A stretch of DNA of 12,342 bases from contig JBMFVX010000093.1 of assembly GCA_049965775.1 (NCBI GenBank), positions 1 through 12,342 on the forward strand, written 5' to 3'. Numbering within the stretch: position 1 is the first letter of the stretch; the number at the start of each line of letters is the position of its first letter. A program made the position numbers and the translations under genes. The notes under the pieces were generated by a model. It was not told where the DNA came from. It saw only the letters and a program-made list of their open reading frames with translations, and did not search any database. Shown in pieces: positions 1-8,159 of this stretch. Source of the stretch: JABEVB01 sp049965775 (GTDB lineage Bacteria > Planctomycetota > Phycisphaerae > WQYP01).

Positions 1-121
1 ATAACCCACGTTTTTGCAGCGCAAATGCCGCTTGGTATGATTCGGCATGGCCCGACGCCAGATTTATTGGCAGACCCCTGGCGAGCCGTTTTGATGGTGG
101 CGGTTGCATTCGTGTATTTAG
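1..121. other. Gene-free left edge with small inverted repeats
   Basis: No open frame with a credible start or composition is seen here on either strand. Two simple inverted repeats are visible. ATGCCG (25-30) pairs with CGGCAT (43-48) across a 12-base loop. CGCCAG (56-61) pairs with CTGGCG (78-83) across a 16-base loop and is followed shortly by TTTT. Either could be the tail of a gene lying left of the window, but neither is a clear terminator. Confidence 0.4.
51..77 (+). repeat. Short dispersed repeat, copy 1
   Basis: A 27-base sequence here matches 6393-6419 at 25 of 27 positions, in the same orientation. Its core is GATTTATTGGCAGACCC (61-77), identical in both copies. A diverged inverted copy sits at 6258-6277. 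All copies lie in gene-free DNA, so this looks like a dispersed intergenic repeat and not coding homology. Its function is unknown. Confidence 0.6.
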
Positions 122-138
122 TTTAGTACTATACTGAA
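122..138. promoter_or_regulatory. Operator-like inverted repeat over a -10-like box
   Basis: TTTAGTA (122-128) and TACTGAA (132-138) form an inverted repeat around a 3-base centre with one mismatch per arm. The right half overlaps TATACT (130-135), a good -10 match. The only -35-like sequence, TTGCAT at 104-109, is 20 bases away, so the promoter itself is weak. Operators of TetR-type repressors of RND pumps often look like this, and the pump operon starts about 150 bases downstream. No regulator gene is in the window. Assignment is inference. Confidence 0.35.
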
Positions 139-289
139 TTGGTGCCGCCCGTAAGCTGTGTTGAAGGTGCGGCATGTTTGTGGGGTTGACCATCAGCGGT
201 ACAGCCGGTGTTGTGTGGTTGCCGCGAAACTACGGTTATGATGAACCGTGCCCGGTTGACCAAAGCCCGCAGGAGCATTCTCAAGTCAA

Positions 290-1840
290 ATGATTAGCCG
301 CCGTATCAATATGTCGCTCTTTGGCTCGCTGTGGCTGGCGGCTCTGCTGGGCCTGCTGGCTGGCTGCTCGTTTGAGCCAAAACTCGCGGTGCCCAAAGCG
401 CCGGCGGTTAAAACGTATACGGCCGGCAAACAGCCGCAAAAGCTCGCGGCTGTTAAGGGGGTAGGTAAAGCGGGGGCGCAGCAGCAGTTTGCCGTGGGCA
501 AACCCATTGAGCGTCGCTGGTGGAAATTATTTCATTCGCGTCGCATTAATCAGTTGGTGACCACCGCGGTATCGCACAGTCCTACGCTGGATGCCGCGAT
601 CGCGGCGCTGCAGGAATCGAATGAAAACCTCAAAGCGGTGGAGGGAAACTTTTTTCCGCAGTTGGGGCTGACCGGCGGCGCGCAGCGGCAGCGGTTCAGC
701 GGCGTGCAGTTTGGCGGGGCCACACGGGAGTTTTCGCTTTATACCGGTGAGGTAACGGTAAGTTATACGCCCGATATTTTCGGCCTTAACCGACTGGTGT
801 ACCGAGCGGGCAAGGCGTCGCAGGACGTAAGCCTGCACAATTTGCAGGAAGCCTATCTGACGCTGGAAGGCAACACTGTGATCACCGCGTTGCAGGCGGC
901 GGCTCTGCGTCGGCAAATTATGGTCACGCATCGCCTCGTGGCGGCGCAGAGGCGCATACTTAAGGTTTTGCAGAATCAGTATAAACTTGGCGCTATCAAC
1001 GAACTGTCCGTTATCAATCAGCGCAGTACGGTGGCTGCAACCGAGGCCACATTGCCGCCGTTGCAGCAAAGGCTGGCGGTGGCGCAGCATGCTTTGGCCA
1101 CGCTTCTCGGCGAGATACCCTCGCAGGCGCGTCTACCTGCAATAAACCTGGCGCAGCTTGATCTGCCGACCCGTATTCCGGTGAGCTTGCCGTCGCAACT
1201 GGTGCGGCAGAGGCCCGACATTCTCTCATCCGAAGCACTGCTGCGGGCTCAAAACGCTCAGGTTGGCGAAGCGGTTGCCCGGATGTATCCACTGGTGCAA
1301 CTCACCGGCAACATGGGGTTGGAAAATGACAAGCCGGCGGATTTTTTTAATGCCTCAAGTTTTATATGGGATGTGGCGGCCAACGCCTCGGTAACGCTGT
1401 TCGACGGCGGCATACTCCGGGCGGAAAAGCGCGCGCAGGAGGCGGCCTTGCGGGCGCAGATAGCTCAATACCGCGTGGTAGTGCTGCAGGCCTTTGGCCA
1501 GGTCGCCGACGCACTGCGGGCGCTGCAGAACGATGCCGAAGCTCTGCAATACAGTCAGGCTTCTTATTTGGCGGCGCGGCAGGCCTTTAAGCTCGCCCAA
1601 TGGCAGTATAAGGCAGGCGCCATAGACTATCTCACGCTTTTAACCAGCCAGACGCAATACCAGAGTGCGCGGCTTAATGTTGTCACTGCCCAGGCCCAGC
1701 GCTATCAAGATACCGCGGCGCTGTTTGTAGCGATGGGCGGCGGCTGGTGGCCCAAACACTATAAAGATGCAATCGGCAGCCCTCGCAAGTCCGCGGGCCT
1801 GGTTGGGCAGGCAAGCCACAAAAGGAAGCAATCACCATGA
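290..1840 (+). CDS. RND efflux outer-membrane factor lipoprotein (NodT/OprM-type)
   Basis: This is the outer-membrane channel of a tripartite RND exporter (TolC/OprM fold), which lets the pump discharge substrate outside the cell. The 516-residue product has a basic start, a hydrophobic stretch and a lipobox, LLAGC, with the acylated cysteine at residue 26, so it should be a lipid-anchored outer-membrane protein. Two related halves rich in Ala, Gln and Leu with long helical heptads match the duplicated OEP domain. WWKLF near residue 77 and RQRPDI near residue 310 are typical of the NodT family, and the length is slightly above the usual 460-490. An AGGAG lies 14 bases before ATG 290, which is long for a ribosome site; Met8 (311) has nothing better. 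It overlaps the adaptor gene by ATGA and is first in the operon, whereas many RND operons place this gene last or elsewhere. Confidence 0.93.
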   Translation: MISRRINMSLFGSLWLAALLGLLAGCSFEPKLAVPKAPAVKTYTAGKQPQKLAAVKGVGKAGAQQQFAVGKPIERRWWKLFHSRRINQLVTTAVSHSPTLDAAIAALQESNENLKAVEGNFFPQLGLTGGAQRQRFSGVQFGGATREFSLYTGEVTVSYTPDIFGLNRLVYRAGKASQDVSLHNLQEAYLTLEGNTVITALQAAALRRQIMVTHRLVAAQRRILKVLQNQYKLGAINELSVINQRSTVAATEATLPPLQQRLAVAQHALATLLGEIPSQARLPAINLAQLDLPTRIPVSLPSQLVRQRPDILSSEALLRAQNAQVGEAVARMYPLVQLTGNMGLENDKPADFFNASSFIWDVAANASVTLFDGGILRAEKRAQEAALRAQIAQYRVVVLQAFGQVADALRALQNDAEALQYSQASYLAARQAFKLAQWQYKAGAIDYLTLLTSQTQYQSARLNVVTAQAQRYQDTAALFVAMGGGWWPKHYKDAIGSPRKSAGLVGQASHKRKQSP

Positions 1841-2937
1841 TAAAGCGAATTGTAGCAAGCATCCTTGTGCTGCTTATTGTGGGCGGCCTGCTCGTGGCCA
1901 TTTTCGGCTTTAAGGCCTTCATCAATAAAAAAATTTCCTACGCGCTCTCGCACAGGCCTGCGCCGCCGGTTACGGTGTCTACCAGCAGGGTAACCTCCGC
2001 CTTATGGGCTGATGAGATTGAATCGGTCGGCACCTTCACGGCGGTGCAGGGCGTGAATGTAACGGCGCAAATTGCGGGCAATGTAACAGGCATATTTTTT
2101 AAGTCGGGCGCCAGCGTTAAAAAAGGTCAGCCGCTGGTAACCGTGGACGACACCACGCAGCGTGCACAGCTTCAACTCGACATGGCCGCGCTTGCACTGG
2201 CTAACACCAACCTGCGGCGCACGCAAAACCTGATTCAGCATCATGCCACCAGCCAGGCTCAGCTCGATACAGACAAAGCTGCCGTGCAGACCGCCGAGGC
2301 TCAAGTCGGCAAAGATCAGGCTGATCTTAAAAAGTTGGATATTTCCGCCCCGTTCAGCGGTAAACTGGGCCTGAGGCAGGTGAGTCTGGGGCAGTACCTT
2401 TCCACCGGTACGCCCATTGTAAGCTTGAATGCATGGCAGCCGATTTACCTTGATTTTTATGTGCCGCAGCGCGAGCTGGGCCGTGTGGTCATGGGCCAGG
2501 TGGTGCACGCCTCGGTAGATGCCTATCCCGGGCGTTTATTTGCCGGCAAACTTGTCTCCGAGGCCTCCGCGGTGGATGTGGCTTCGCGGAATGTTGAACT
2601 GCGGGCTGAGCTGGCCAATAAAAGCGGCCTCCTGCGGCCGGGCATGTTTGCCCATGTCATACTGTTGACGGGAAAGAAGCATGCGGTGTTGGTGGTGCCT
2701 TCCACCGCCATTGCGTACAACACCTATGGCGATTATGTGGCGGTCTTAACCCGCGCCGAGGTCAAGGGAAAGCAAGTGCTGGGCTTTAAGCAGGTTGCGG
2801 TAACGCCGGGGGATCAGCGCCACGGCGTTACCAGCGTTCCGGCGGGGCTGACGCTTGGCGAAGAAGTTATTACGGCGGGTCAGCTTAAGCTGTATCCCGG
2901 CGCGAGTCTTGTGGTTAACAACAAAATACAGCCTTGA
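1837..2937 (+). CDS. RND efflux periplasmic adaptor (membrane fusion protein, HlyD/AcrA family)
   Basis: This subunit bridges the inner-membrane permease and the outer-membrane channel in the periplasm. The 366-residue protein starts with a single hydrophobic anchor (about residues 5-28) and then shows the normal adaptor order. A first lipoyl half lies near residues 70-105 (VTAQIAGNVTGIFFKSGASV, then GQPLVTVDD). A helical hairpin of Ala/Gln/Asp-rich heptads covers about 108-165. The second lipoyl half (DISAPFSGKLGLRQVSLGQY) follows, then beta-barrel and membrane-proximal domains ending in GLTLGEEVITAGQLKLYPGA. An AGGAAG lies at a good distance before ATG 1837. The start codon overlaps the stop of the channel gene (ATGA), so translation is probably coupled. 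The permease gene follows after a short gap. There is no lipobox, so anchoring should be through the uncleaved N-terminal helix. Confidence 0.94.
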   Translation: MIKRIVASILVLLIVGGLLVAIFGFKAFINKKISYALSHRPAPPVTVSTSRVTSALWADEIESVGTFTAVQGVNVTAQIAGNVTGIFFKSGASVKKGQPLVTVDDTTQRAQLQLDMAALALANTNLRRTQNLIQHHATSQAQLDTDKAAVQTAEAQVGKDQADLKKLDISAPFSGKLGLRQVSLGQYLSTGTPIVSLNAWQPIYLDFYVPQRELGRVVMGQVVHASVDAYPGRLFAGKLVSEASAVDVASRNVELRAELANKSGLLRPGMFAHVILLTGKKHAVLVVPSTAIAYNTYGDYVAVLTRAEVKGKQVLGFKQVAVTPGDQRHGVTSVPAGLTLGEEVITAGQLKLYPGASLVVNNKIQP

Positions 2938-3002
2938 AGACCGGCCGATGAAGAACCATGCCCGCGGCAAACGTGCCGAGGGCAGCAGCTAAAAGAGTGC
3001 CC

Positions 3003-6000
3003 ATGAAGTTTACAGACATATTTATCCGCCGCTGGGTTTTGGCCACCTCGGTTAACCTGGTGATATTGATATTGGGCGTGCGCGCGTGGATGAGCATGAC
3101 GGTGCGCGAATTTCCGAACATGACCAATACAGTTGTGACGGTGTCCACCGCTTACCCGGGCGCTTCGCCGGGCCTGGTGCAGGGCTTTATAACCTCGCGG
3201 CTTGAGCAGGCGGTTGCCCAGGCTCCCGGCATAGACTATATGACCGCCACGAGTTCGGAAAGCACTTCAGCAATTACGGTTTACATGAAACTCAACGAGG
3301 ACCCCAACGCCGCCATCGCACAAATAATGGCCAAGGTGGATCAGGTCCGCAATCAACTGCCGCCCGCCGCGCAGGCTCCGGTCATTACCGAAACCGTCGG
3401 CGATACCCTGGCGCTGATGTACCTAGCGTTTTCAAGCGACACTTTGAGCCAGCAGCAGATCAACGATTACCTGCTTCGCGTGGTACAACCCAAGCTCCAA
3501 TCGTTGCCGGGCGTGAGCCAGGCCCAGATTCTGCCGCCGGGCACAGGCTCCAGCGGCAACAGCTTTGCGCTGCGCGCCTGGCTCAAGCCCAACCGGCTGG
3601 CCGCCTTCGGCCTGACGCCGGCGGATGTGGCCGCGGCGCTGGCCAACGACAATTACATTTCCGCCATTGGCCGCACCAAGGGTCGCAACATCGCCACAGT
3701 GATTACCGCCACGACATCGCTGAGCAACATCAACGAATTCAAGCAGCTGATCGTGAAGAATGTCGGTGGAGTGCCCGTGCGGCTTGATGATGTCGCCGAC
3801 GTGGAGATGGGCGCGCAAAATTACAACGCTTCAGTCTACAGCAATGGCAGCCCGGCAACGTTTATAGGTATCAACATTACGCCCAGCGCCAATGCGCTTA
3901 CCGTAGCGCACGAGGCTCATGTGGCCTTCAGAGAAATCAAGAAGGCCATGCCGCCCGGGCTTCACGCCATTCCCGCGTACGATTCGAGCGTGTACATCAA
4001 GGCCAGCATCAACGAGGTGATTCATACGCTCATCATCACGCTGGGCATTGTTGTGGTGGTTGTGTTTTTATTTTTGGGAGCCATTCGCTCGCTGCTGATT
4101 CCGTTGGTGGCCATTCCGCTGTCAATTGTCGGCGCCGGGATTTTTATGCTGGCATTTGGGTTTTCCATCAATGTCGTCACGCTGCTGGCGGTGATACTGG
4201 CCATCGGCCTGGTGGTGGATGACGCCATCATCATGCTCGAAAATATTCAGCGCCATCTTGATGAAGGGCACTCGCGGCAACAGGCGGCGATTTTGGGTGC
4301 ACGGGAACTTGCCGGGCCGATCATCGTTATGTCCACCACCTTGATAGCGGTGTTTGCGCCTATCGGCTTCATGGGCGGCCTTACCGGCAGCCTGTTTACC
4401 GAGTTTGCCTTCACGCTGGTTTTTGCGGTGCTCATTTCGATGGTCGTTGCCCTGACGCTTTCGCCCATGATGGGCAGCAAGATTTTGCGTAAAACGCCCG
4501 ACCATGGCCTGGTGCACCTGCTCGACGCGATATTCCACTTTTTCCGCAGAAGATATGATCGTTCGCTTCAGTTGGCTCTGGAAATCCGCTGGGTGGTGCT
4601 GCTGGTTGCGGCTGCCGTTCTTTTGGCGATTCCGTTTATGGTGATGGGTACCTTCTCTGAGTTAGCGCCTACCGAAGACCAGGGCATCATTTTTTATAGC
4701 GCCACCGGACCGGCTACGGCAACCCTTCATTACATGTCTACCTACGCCAAGCAGGTGTACAAAGATGCCAGAAGTTTTCCAGAAACCACCAGCGTCTTTC
4801 AGGTGAATGGTTTTTCGTTTGTAAGTCCGGGGCAGAACACGATGGTGGGCGGTATGTTGCTGGCTCCCTGGGACCAGCGCAAACGCAGTCAAATGCAGTT
4901 GCTGCCCCTGTTTCAGGCCAAGCTCGGCCGACTGGCGGGCGTGCAGGCTGCGGCGTTCAATTTACCTTCCATTCCCGGCTCCAGCCGCGGATTTCCGATT
5001 CAGTTTGTCATTAAATCAACCGCGGACTTTGCCCAGATCAACAAATACGCAAGAAAAATGATGGGCGCGGCCAATGCCAGCGGCAAGTTTTTGTTCATGA
5101 CAAAGGACTTGCGCTATGATGCTCCGCAGATTGTGATCAACATTCATCGGAGCATCGCCTCGGAAGTGGGTCTTACACCCTCAGACATCGGCCAGGACCT
5201 CGAGCCATTGCTCGGTGGGAACTACATTAACCGTTTTGACATGCAGGGACGCAGCTACAAGGTCATCCCACAGGTGCCCGACGCATTAAGAGCCGACCCA
5301 TCCATGATCAAATATTATTATGTGCGGTCCGGCAATGGCGTGATGATCCCGCTTTCCACCGTGGCCAGCCTCTCCAGCAAGGTGGAGCCTGAGTTTTTAC
5401 CGCAGTTTCAGCAGCTTAATGCCGTCACTTTGCAGGGAGTGCCCATGCCGGGCGTGACGATGGGTACGGCGCTTAGTTACCTGAACTCCGAGGCTAAAAA
5501 AATTCTGCCTTCTAACTACGAAGTTGATTATGCCGGTGAAGCCCGCGAATACAAACAGCAAGGCAACGCCATTTGGTATACTTTCGGCCTGGCCATCGTG
5601 CTGATTTTTCTGTTGATGGCCGCTCAGTTTGAGAGCTTTCGCGATCCGCTGATCGTGATGTTTACGGTTCCCACCTCCATTTTTGGAGCGATGACATTTC
5701 TGTTCCTTGGCCTGGGCACGTTAAACATATACACCGAAGTCGGCCTTATTACACTCATTGGGCTGATTACCAAGCAGGGTATTCTTATCGTCGAGTTTGC
5801 CAACAAGGTCATGGAAGAAGAAGGTCTGGATCGCAAGGCGGCTGTGCTTAAGGCATCAAATATCCGGCTGCGTCCCATTTTAATGACGACCGCTGCGATG
5901 GTCATGGGTGTTGTGCCGCTGCTCGTGGCCAAGGGCGCCGGTGCCGTGAGCCGCTTTGACATGGGGCTTATGATCGGCGCCGGCCTTACCGTGGGCTGCC

Positions 6001-6086
6001 TGTTTTCGCTGTACGTTGTGCCGGTGGTGTACACCTTTATTGCGACGGTGAAAAAGCGCCAGGTGGCCAATACCGACCCCGCTTAA
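3003..6086 (+). CDS. RND multidrug efflux permease (HAE1/AcrB-type)
   Basis: This is the proton-driven inner-membrane transporter of the pump, expected to work as a trimer. From ATG 3003 it has 1027 residues, beginning MKFTDIFIRR, the standard opening of this family. An in-frame ATG at 2958 would add 15 residues that look unlike the family, so I prefer 3003. The first membrane helix (about 10-30) is followed by a large periplasmic loop, the TM2-TM6 block, a second periplasmic loop and the TM7-TM12 block. The proton-relay residues are present: Asp406 and Asp407 in GLVVDDAIIMLEN, Lys924 in GLITKQGILIVEFAN and Arg955 in IRLRPILMTTAA, equivalent to AcrB D407/D408/K940/R971. Nothing looks broken, so it should be active. 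Substrates cannot be read from sequence; drugs, detergents or metabolites are all possible. Confidence 0.96.
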   Translation: MKFTDIFIRRWVLATSVNLVILILGVRAWMSMTVREFPNMTNTVVTVSTAYPGASPGLVQGFITSRLEQAVAQAPGIDYMTATSSESTSAITVYMKLNEDPNAAIAQIMAKVDQVRNQLPPAAQAPVITETVGDTLALMYLAFSSDTLSQQQINDYLLRVVQPKLQSLPGVSQAQILPPGTGSSGNSFALRAWLKPNRLAAFGLTPADVAAALANDNYISAIGRTKGRNIATVITATTSLSNINEFKQLIVKNVGGVPVRLDDVADVEMGAQNYNASVYSNGSPATFIGINITPSANALTVAHEAHVAFREIKKAMPPGLHAIPAYDSSVYIKASINEVIHTLIITLGIVVVVVFLFLGAIRSLLIPLVAIPLSIVGAGIFMLAFGFSINVVTLLAVILAIGLVVDDAIIMLENIQRHLDEGHSRQQAAILGARELAGPIIVMSTTLIAVFAPIGFMGGLTGSLFTEFAFTLVFAVLISMVVALTLSPMMGSKILRKTPDHGLVHLLDAIFHFFRRRYDRSLQLALEIRWVVLLVAAAVLLAIPFMVMGTFSELAPTEDQGIIFYSATGPATATLHYMSTYAKQVYKDARSFPETTSVFQVNGFSFVSPGQNTMVGGMLLAPWDQRKRSQMQLLPLFQAKLGRLAGVQAAAFNLPSIPGSSRGFPIQFVIKSTADFAQINKYARKMMGAANASGKFLFMTKDLRYDAPQIVINIHRSIASEVGLTPSDIGQDLEPLLGGNYINRFDMQGRSYKVIPQVPDALRADPSMIKYYYVRSGNGVMIPLSTVASLSSKVEPEFLPQFQQLNAVTLQGVPMPGVTMGTALSYLNSEAKKILPSNYEVDYAGEAREYKQQGNAIWYTFGLAIVLIFLLMAAQFESFRDPLIVMFTVPTSIFGAMTFLFLGLGTLNIYTEVGLITLIGLITKQGILIVEFANKVMEEEGLDRKAAVLKASNIRLRPILMTTAAMVMGVVPLLVAKGAGAVSRFDMGLMIGAGLTVGCLFSLYVVPVVYTFIATVKKRQVANTDPA

Positions 6087-6122
6087 GGCTTCGTGACAAA
6101 ATAAGCTGACCCATGATGGCGC

Positions 6123-6200
6123 AGGTATTTTGCCTACCCCGGCCAGCGGCAGCGCCTCCGGGGTGCTGCGGGTTGCGCCGCAGCACCACGGGAAATACCT
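6123..6200. terminator. Nested stem structure after the pump operon
   Basis: AGGTATTT (6123-6130) pairs perfectly with AAATACCT (6193-6200). Inside lies a 10-bp perfect stem, GGTGCTGCGG (6162-6171) with CCGCAGCACC (6178-6187), and a second stem, CCCCGG (6137-6142) with CCGGGG (6158-6163). The two inner stems share two bases and so could be alternatives. The element begins 37 bases after the permease stop. It has no T-run, so it may be a Rho-assisted or RNA-stabilising 3' end or a small mobile palindromic element. Confidence 0.35.
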
Positions 6201-6257
6201 CAATTCTGACCGCGAGAGGTATAAATAACTTCGCGACGTTTGCTCGCGTGTTGATAT

Positions 6258-6277
6258 GAGTCTGCCAATTTTGCGGG
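6258..6277 (-). repeat. Short dispersed repeat, diverged inverted copy
   Basis: GTCTGCCAAT (6260-6269) followed by CGGG (6274-6277) is the inverted version of the repeat core at 6401-6419, matching 14 of 18 positions. Together the two face each other across about 160 bases, like the ends of a very small non-coding element (6258-6420) that encloses the palindrome at 6326-6343. This could also be chance pairing of two independent repeat copies. Confidence 0.4.
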
Positions 6278-6325
6278 ATTGCAGTTGTTGCGGTCCGCAC
6301 GCGTGACGGGGTCGCCCCTATTTAG

Positions 6326-6343
6326 CCACCGGCTTGCCGGTGG
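6326..6343. repeat. GC-rich palindrome CCACCGGC-TT-GCCGGTGG
   Basis: Two perfect 8-base arms are separated by TT. It lies between the ends of two convergent operons. Short GC-rich palindromes of this kind are common between genes in some high-GC bacteria, and it could serve as a bidirectional transcription end, although neither side carries a T-run. Confidence 0.55.
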
Positions 6344-6392
6344 TAACCAGCTTGCAGCCCGTGGCGAGCCATTCCGCGACAGCCCGGTGTGC

Positions 6393-6419
6393 CCCGAAGC
6401 CCGATTTATTGGCAGACCC
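6393..6419 (+). repeat. Short dispersed repeat, copy 2
   Basis: This 27-base copy matches 51-77 at 25 of 27 positions and lies just after the stop of the Ala/Pro-rich gene on the - strand. The left-edge copy is not next to a visible gene, so the repeat is not simply part of one gene's 3' end. Confidence 0.6.
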
Positions 6420-6425
6420 ACAAGC

Positions 6426-6977
6426 TCACCGCTCGCGCAAGGCGAGCGGTTTCGACAGCAGTTCAGACATAATCACAGCGCGGCGAAGGTTCTGTACGCT
6501 GAACATGCCGTGGCGCTCGGTCGCGTGCGGCAAGGCGTACGCACTGGCGGCTGGAGCCGCTTGAGGCGTTTGCGCGCGTTGCGGTGTTTTGGTGGCAGTT
6601 GCCGCTCGTTGGCCTGCTGCTGCGGGCTTTTGCGTTGCAGATGCGGGCTGTGGCTGGCGCGTTGCGGGTGGCCGGCTCGCCGGGACGGCCGCGGGGGTGC
6701 GCCGCGCGACCGGTGCCGGCTGTTGCGACGGGGTAAGCACCTGCCGCCGGGTTGGCGCTACCGGGCCGCCATAAGGTGAGGGTTTGGCCGGCTTGACGGC
6801 CGGCGCGACGGTCGGGTGTTGCGCAGCTGCGGCCGCGCGGGCGGCTTGAGCCGCATGGGCGGCCGCTTGGGCTGCAGCCTGCCGCCGTGCCTGTTCGAGC
6901 CGCAAATCTTCCAGCGATAGTTTGCCCGACAGTATGGCCCGTGCGAGTTCATCCTGGTTCTGTGGCACGCGTCCCAT
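6426..6977 (-). CDS. Ala/Pro-rich low-complexity protein, second gene of the floA operon
   Basis: I do not recognise a named family. The 183-residue protein has three visible parts. A short charged N-terminus (1-30, with LARAILSGKLSLEDLRLEQA) looks helical. An Ala-rich then Ala/Pro/Thr/Gln-rich tail (about 31-145) should be disordered. A C-terminal segment (about 148-183) contains FSVQNLRRAVIMSELLSKPL and looks like the conserved functional part. There is no signal peptide or membrane helix, so it is probably cytoplasmic. GGAG lies 6 bases before the ATG at 6977, and the gene begins 36 bases after the floA stop, so co-transcription is likely. The opposite strand also has open frames here, but they read as Cys/Arg-rich shadow with no ribosome site. 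Role unknown; a partner of FloA is an inference from context. Confidence 0.75.
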   Translation of the reverse strand: MGRVPQNQDELARAILSGKLSLEDLRLEQARRQAAAQAAAHAAQAARAAAAAQHPTVAPAVKPAKPSPYGGPVAPTRRQVLTPSQQPAPVARRTPAAVPASRPPATRQPQPASATQKPAAAGQRAATATKTPQRAQTPQAAPAASAYALPHATERHGMFSVQNLRRAVIMSELLSKPLALRER

Positions 6978-7013
6978 CGTTTACTCCACAATACAGTTGC
7001 TAGCCCATTATGA

Positions 7014-8084
7014 CTATTTGCTCGCATCCGGTGTAGCGCCGCCAATAGCTTCGCGCATGGTGGTATCGGCCTGGATGTTCTTCATTTTGTAGTAATCCAT
7101 AATGCCCAGATTGCCATGGCGAAACGCCTCAGCCATGGCCAGCGGAATTTGCGCTTCGGCCTCAATAACCTTGGCTCGGTTCAACTGGGCGAGGGCTTTA
7201 TTTTCCTGTTCCTGGGCGACGGCCAGCGCGCGGCGCTTTTCAGCCTCGGCCTGGGCAATTTGCTTGTTGGCCTCGGCCTGCGCCGTTTGCAGTTGTGCGC
7301 CGATATTTGCGCCTACATCCATGTCGGCAATATCTATGGACAAAATCTGAAAAGCTGTGCCGGCGTCAAGGCCTTTGCGCAGCACCGTTTTGCTGATGAG
7401 ATCGGGCTGCTCAAGAATATGCTTATAAGTGTCGGCAGCGCCGATGGCGGCCACAATGCCCTCGCCCACGCGGGCCACCACCGTTTGTTCGCCGGCCCCG
7501 CTGACAAGCTGCGTCATGTTGGTACGCACCGTTACCCGCGCCTTGACGCGCAACTGAATGCCGTCTTTGGCGACGCCATCGTGCGTTTGCCGACCGCTGT
7601 CGGCATTGGGCACATCAATGACGCGCGGGTTGACGCTGGTTTGTACGGCGTCGAGTACGTCGCGGCCGGCAAGGTCAATGGCGGTGGCCATTTGCCAGGG
7701 CAAATCAATTTTAGCGCGATGGGCGGCAATCATGGCACGCGATACCCGCGCCACCCGTCCACCCGACATGTAATGCGTTTCAAGCTGGTCGGTTTTGATT
7801 TCCAGCCCGGCCTGCACCATCGAGATTTTTGCCGTCACAATTTCGCGGGCGTCAAGCCGGCGGAGGCGCATGCCAATGAGGCTAAACATGCTGACGTCGG
7901 CACTCGCCGAAAGCGCCTGCAGCCACAGGCTGAAAACCCCCCAAATCGTCGCGATGAGGGCCAGCACCACCAGCCCGAGAAATGCCAGCACCACCCACAG
8001 AAAAACCGAGTTTCCGCCCGACGCCGATTGCGCCAGCAGGCCCGAATTGTTCGCCCCAGCCAGGGTTATAGCCAATACCATCAT
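7014..8084 (-). CDS. floA: Flotillin-like protein FloA
   Basis: FloA is a membrane scaffold of the SPFH/band-7 group that organises functional membrane microdomains. The 356-residue product has a hydrophobic stretch at about 27-55, then the FloA signatures: MFSLIGMRLRRLDAR, LETHYMSGG, AAHRAKIDLPWQMATAIDLA, GRDVLDAVQTSVNPRVI, VSGAGEQTVVARVGEGIV, GLDAGTAFQILSIDIADMDV. An Ala/Glu/Gln-rich coiled coil follows (about residues 240-300), then QIPLAMAEAFRHGNLGIMDYY. The match to Bacillus FloA runs over almost the full length, with a short insertion (about NADSGRQTHDG). I chose ATG 8084 because GGAGG sits 6 bases upstream. A longer in-frame ATG at 8156 would fall at the predicted transcription start. 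The usual NfeD partner is not in the window. The next gene is the Ala/Pro-rich protein. Confidence 0.95.
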   Translation of the reverse strand: MMVLAITLAGANNSGLLAQSASGGNSVFLWVVLAFLGLVVLALIATIWGVFSLWLQALSASADVSMFSLIGMRLRRLDAREIVTAKISMVQAGLEIKTDQLETHYMSGGRVARVSRAMIAAHRAKIDLPWQMATAIDLAGRDVLDAVQTSVNPRVIDVPNADSGRQTHDGVAKDGIQLRVKARVTVRTNMTQLVSGAGEQTVVARVGEGIVAAIGAADTYKHILEQPDLISKTVLRKGLDAGTAFQILSIDIADMDVGANIGAQLQTAQAEANKQIAQAEAEKRRALAVAQEQENKALAQLNRAKVIEAEAQIPLAMAEAFRHGNLGIMDYYKMKNIQADTTMREAIGGATPDASK

Positions 8085-8159
8085 AAAACACCTCCGTTGA
8101 TTGCAATACCATAAAAACATGCGAGGAGGCATCCGCCATGCAAGCAGATGTGCCATGTC

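Larger units (their letters stand above)
6087..6425. other. Gene-free region between convergent operons
   Basis: This stretch of about 340 bases separates the pump operon (+) from the floA operon (-). No convincing gene is seen. It contains a nested stem structure (6123-6200), a small stem CGCGA (6232-6236) with TCGCG (6244-6248), a GGGG-TCG-CCCC hairpin (6308-6318) followed by TATTTA, a perfect palindrome (6326-6343) and two copies of a dispersed repeat. Taken together these would end transcription from both sides, although no classic stem plus long T-run is present. Confidence 0.5.

Noticed and set aside
2948..2992. 14-codon ORF between the adaptor and permease genes
   Set aside because: Too short, with no sign of selection; it overlaps the alternative upstream start of the permease.
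6279..6779. Open + strand frame of 166 codons opposite the Ala/Pro-rich gene
   Set aside because: It is Cys/Arg/Gly-rich with no ribosome site; the - strand gene has a good ribosome site and operon context.
7116..8114. Open + strand frame of 332 codons opposite floA
   Set aside because: It is the antisense shadow of a clearly recognised floA gene and shows no family features.
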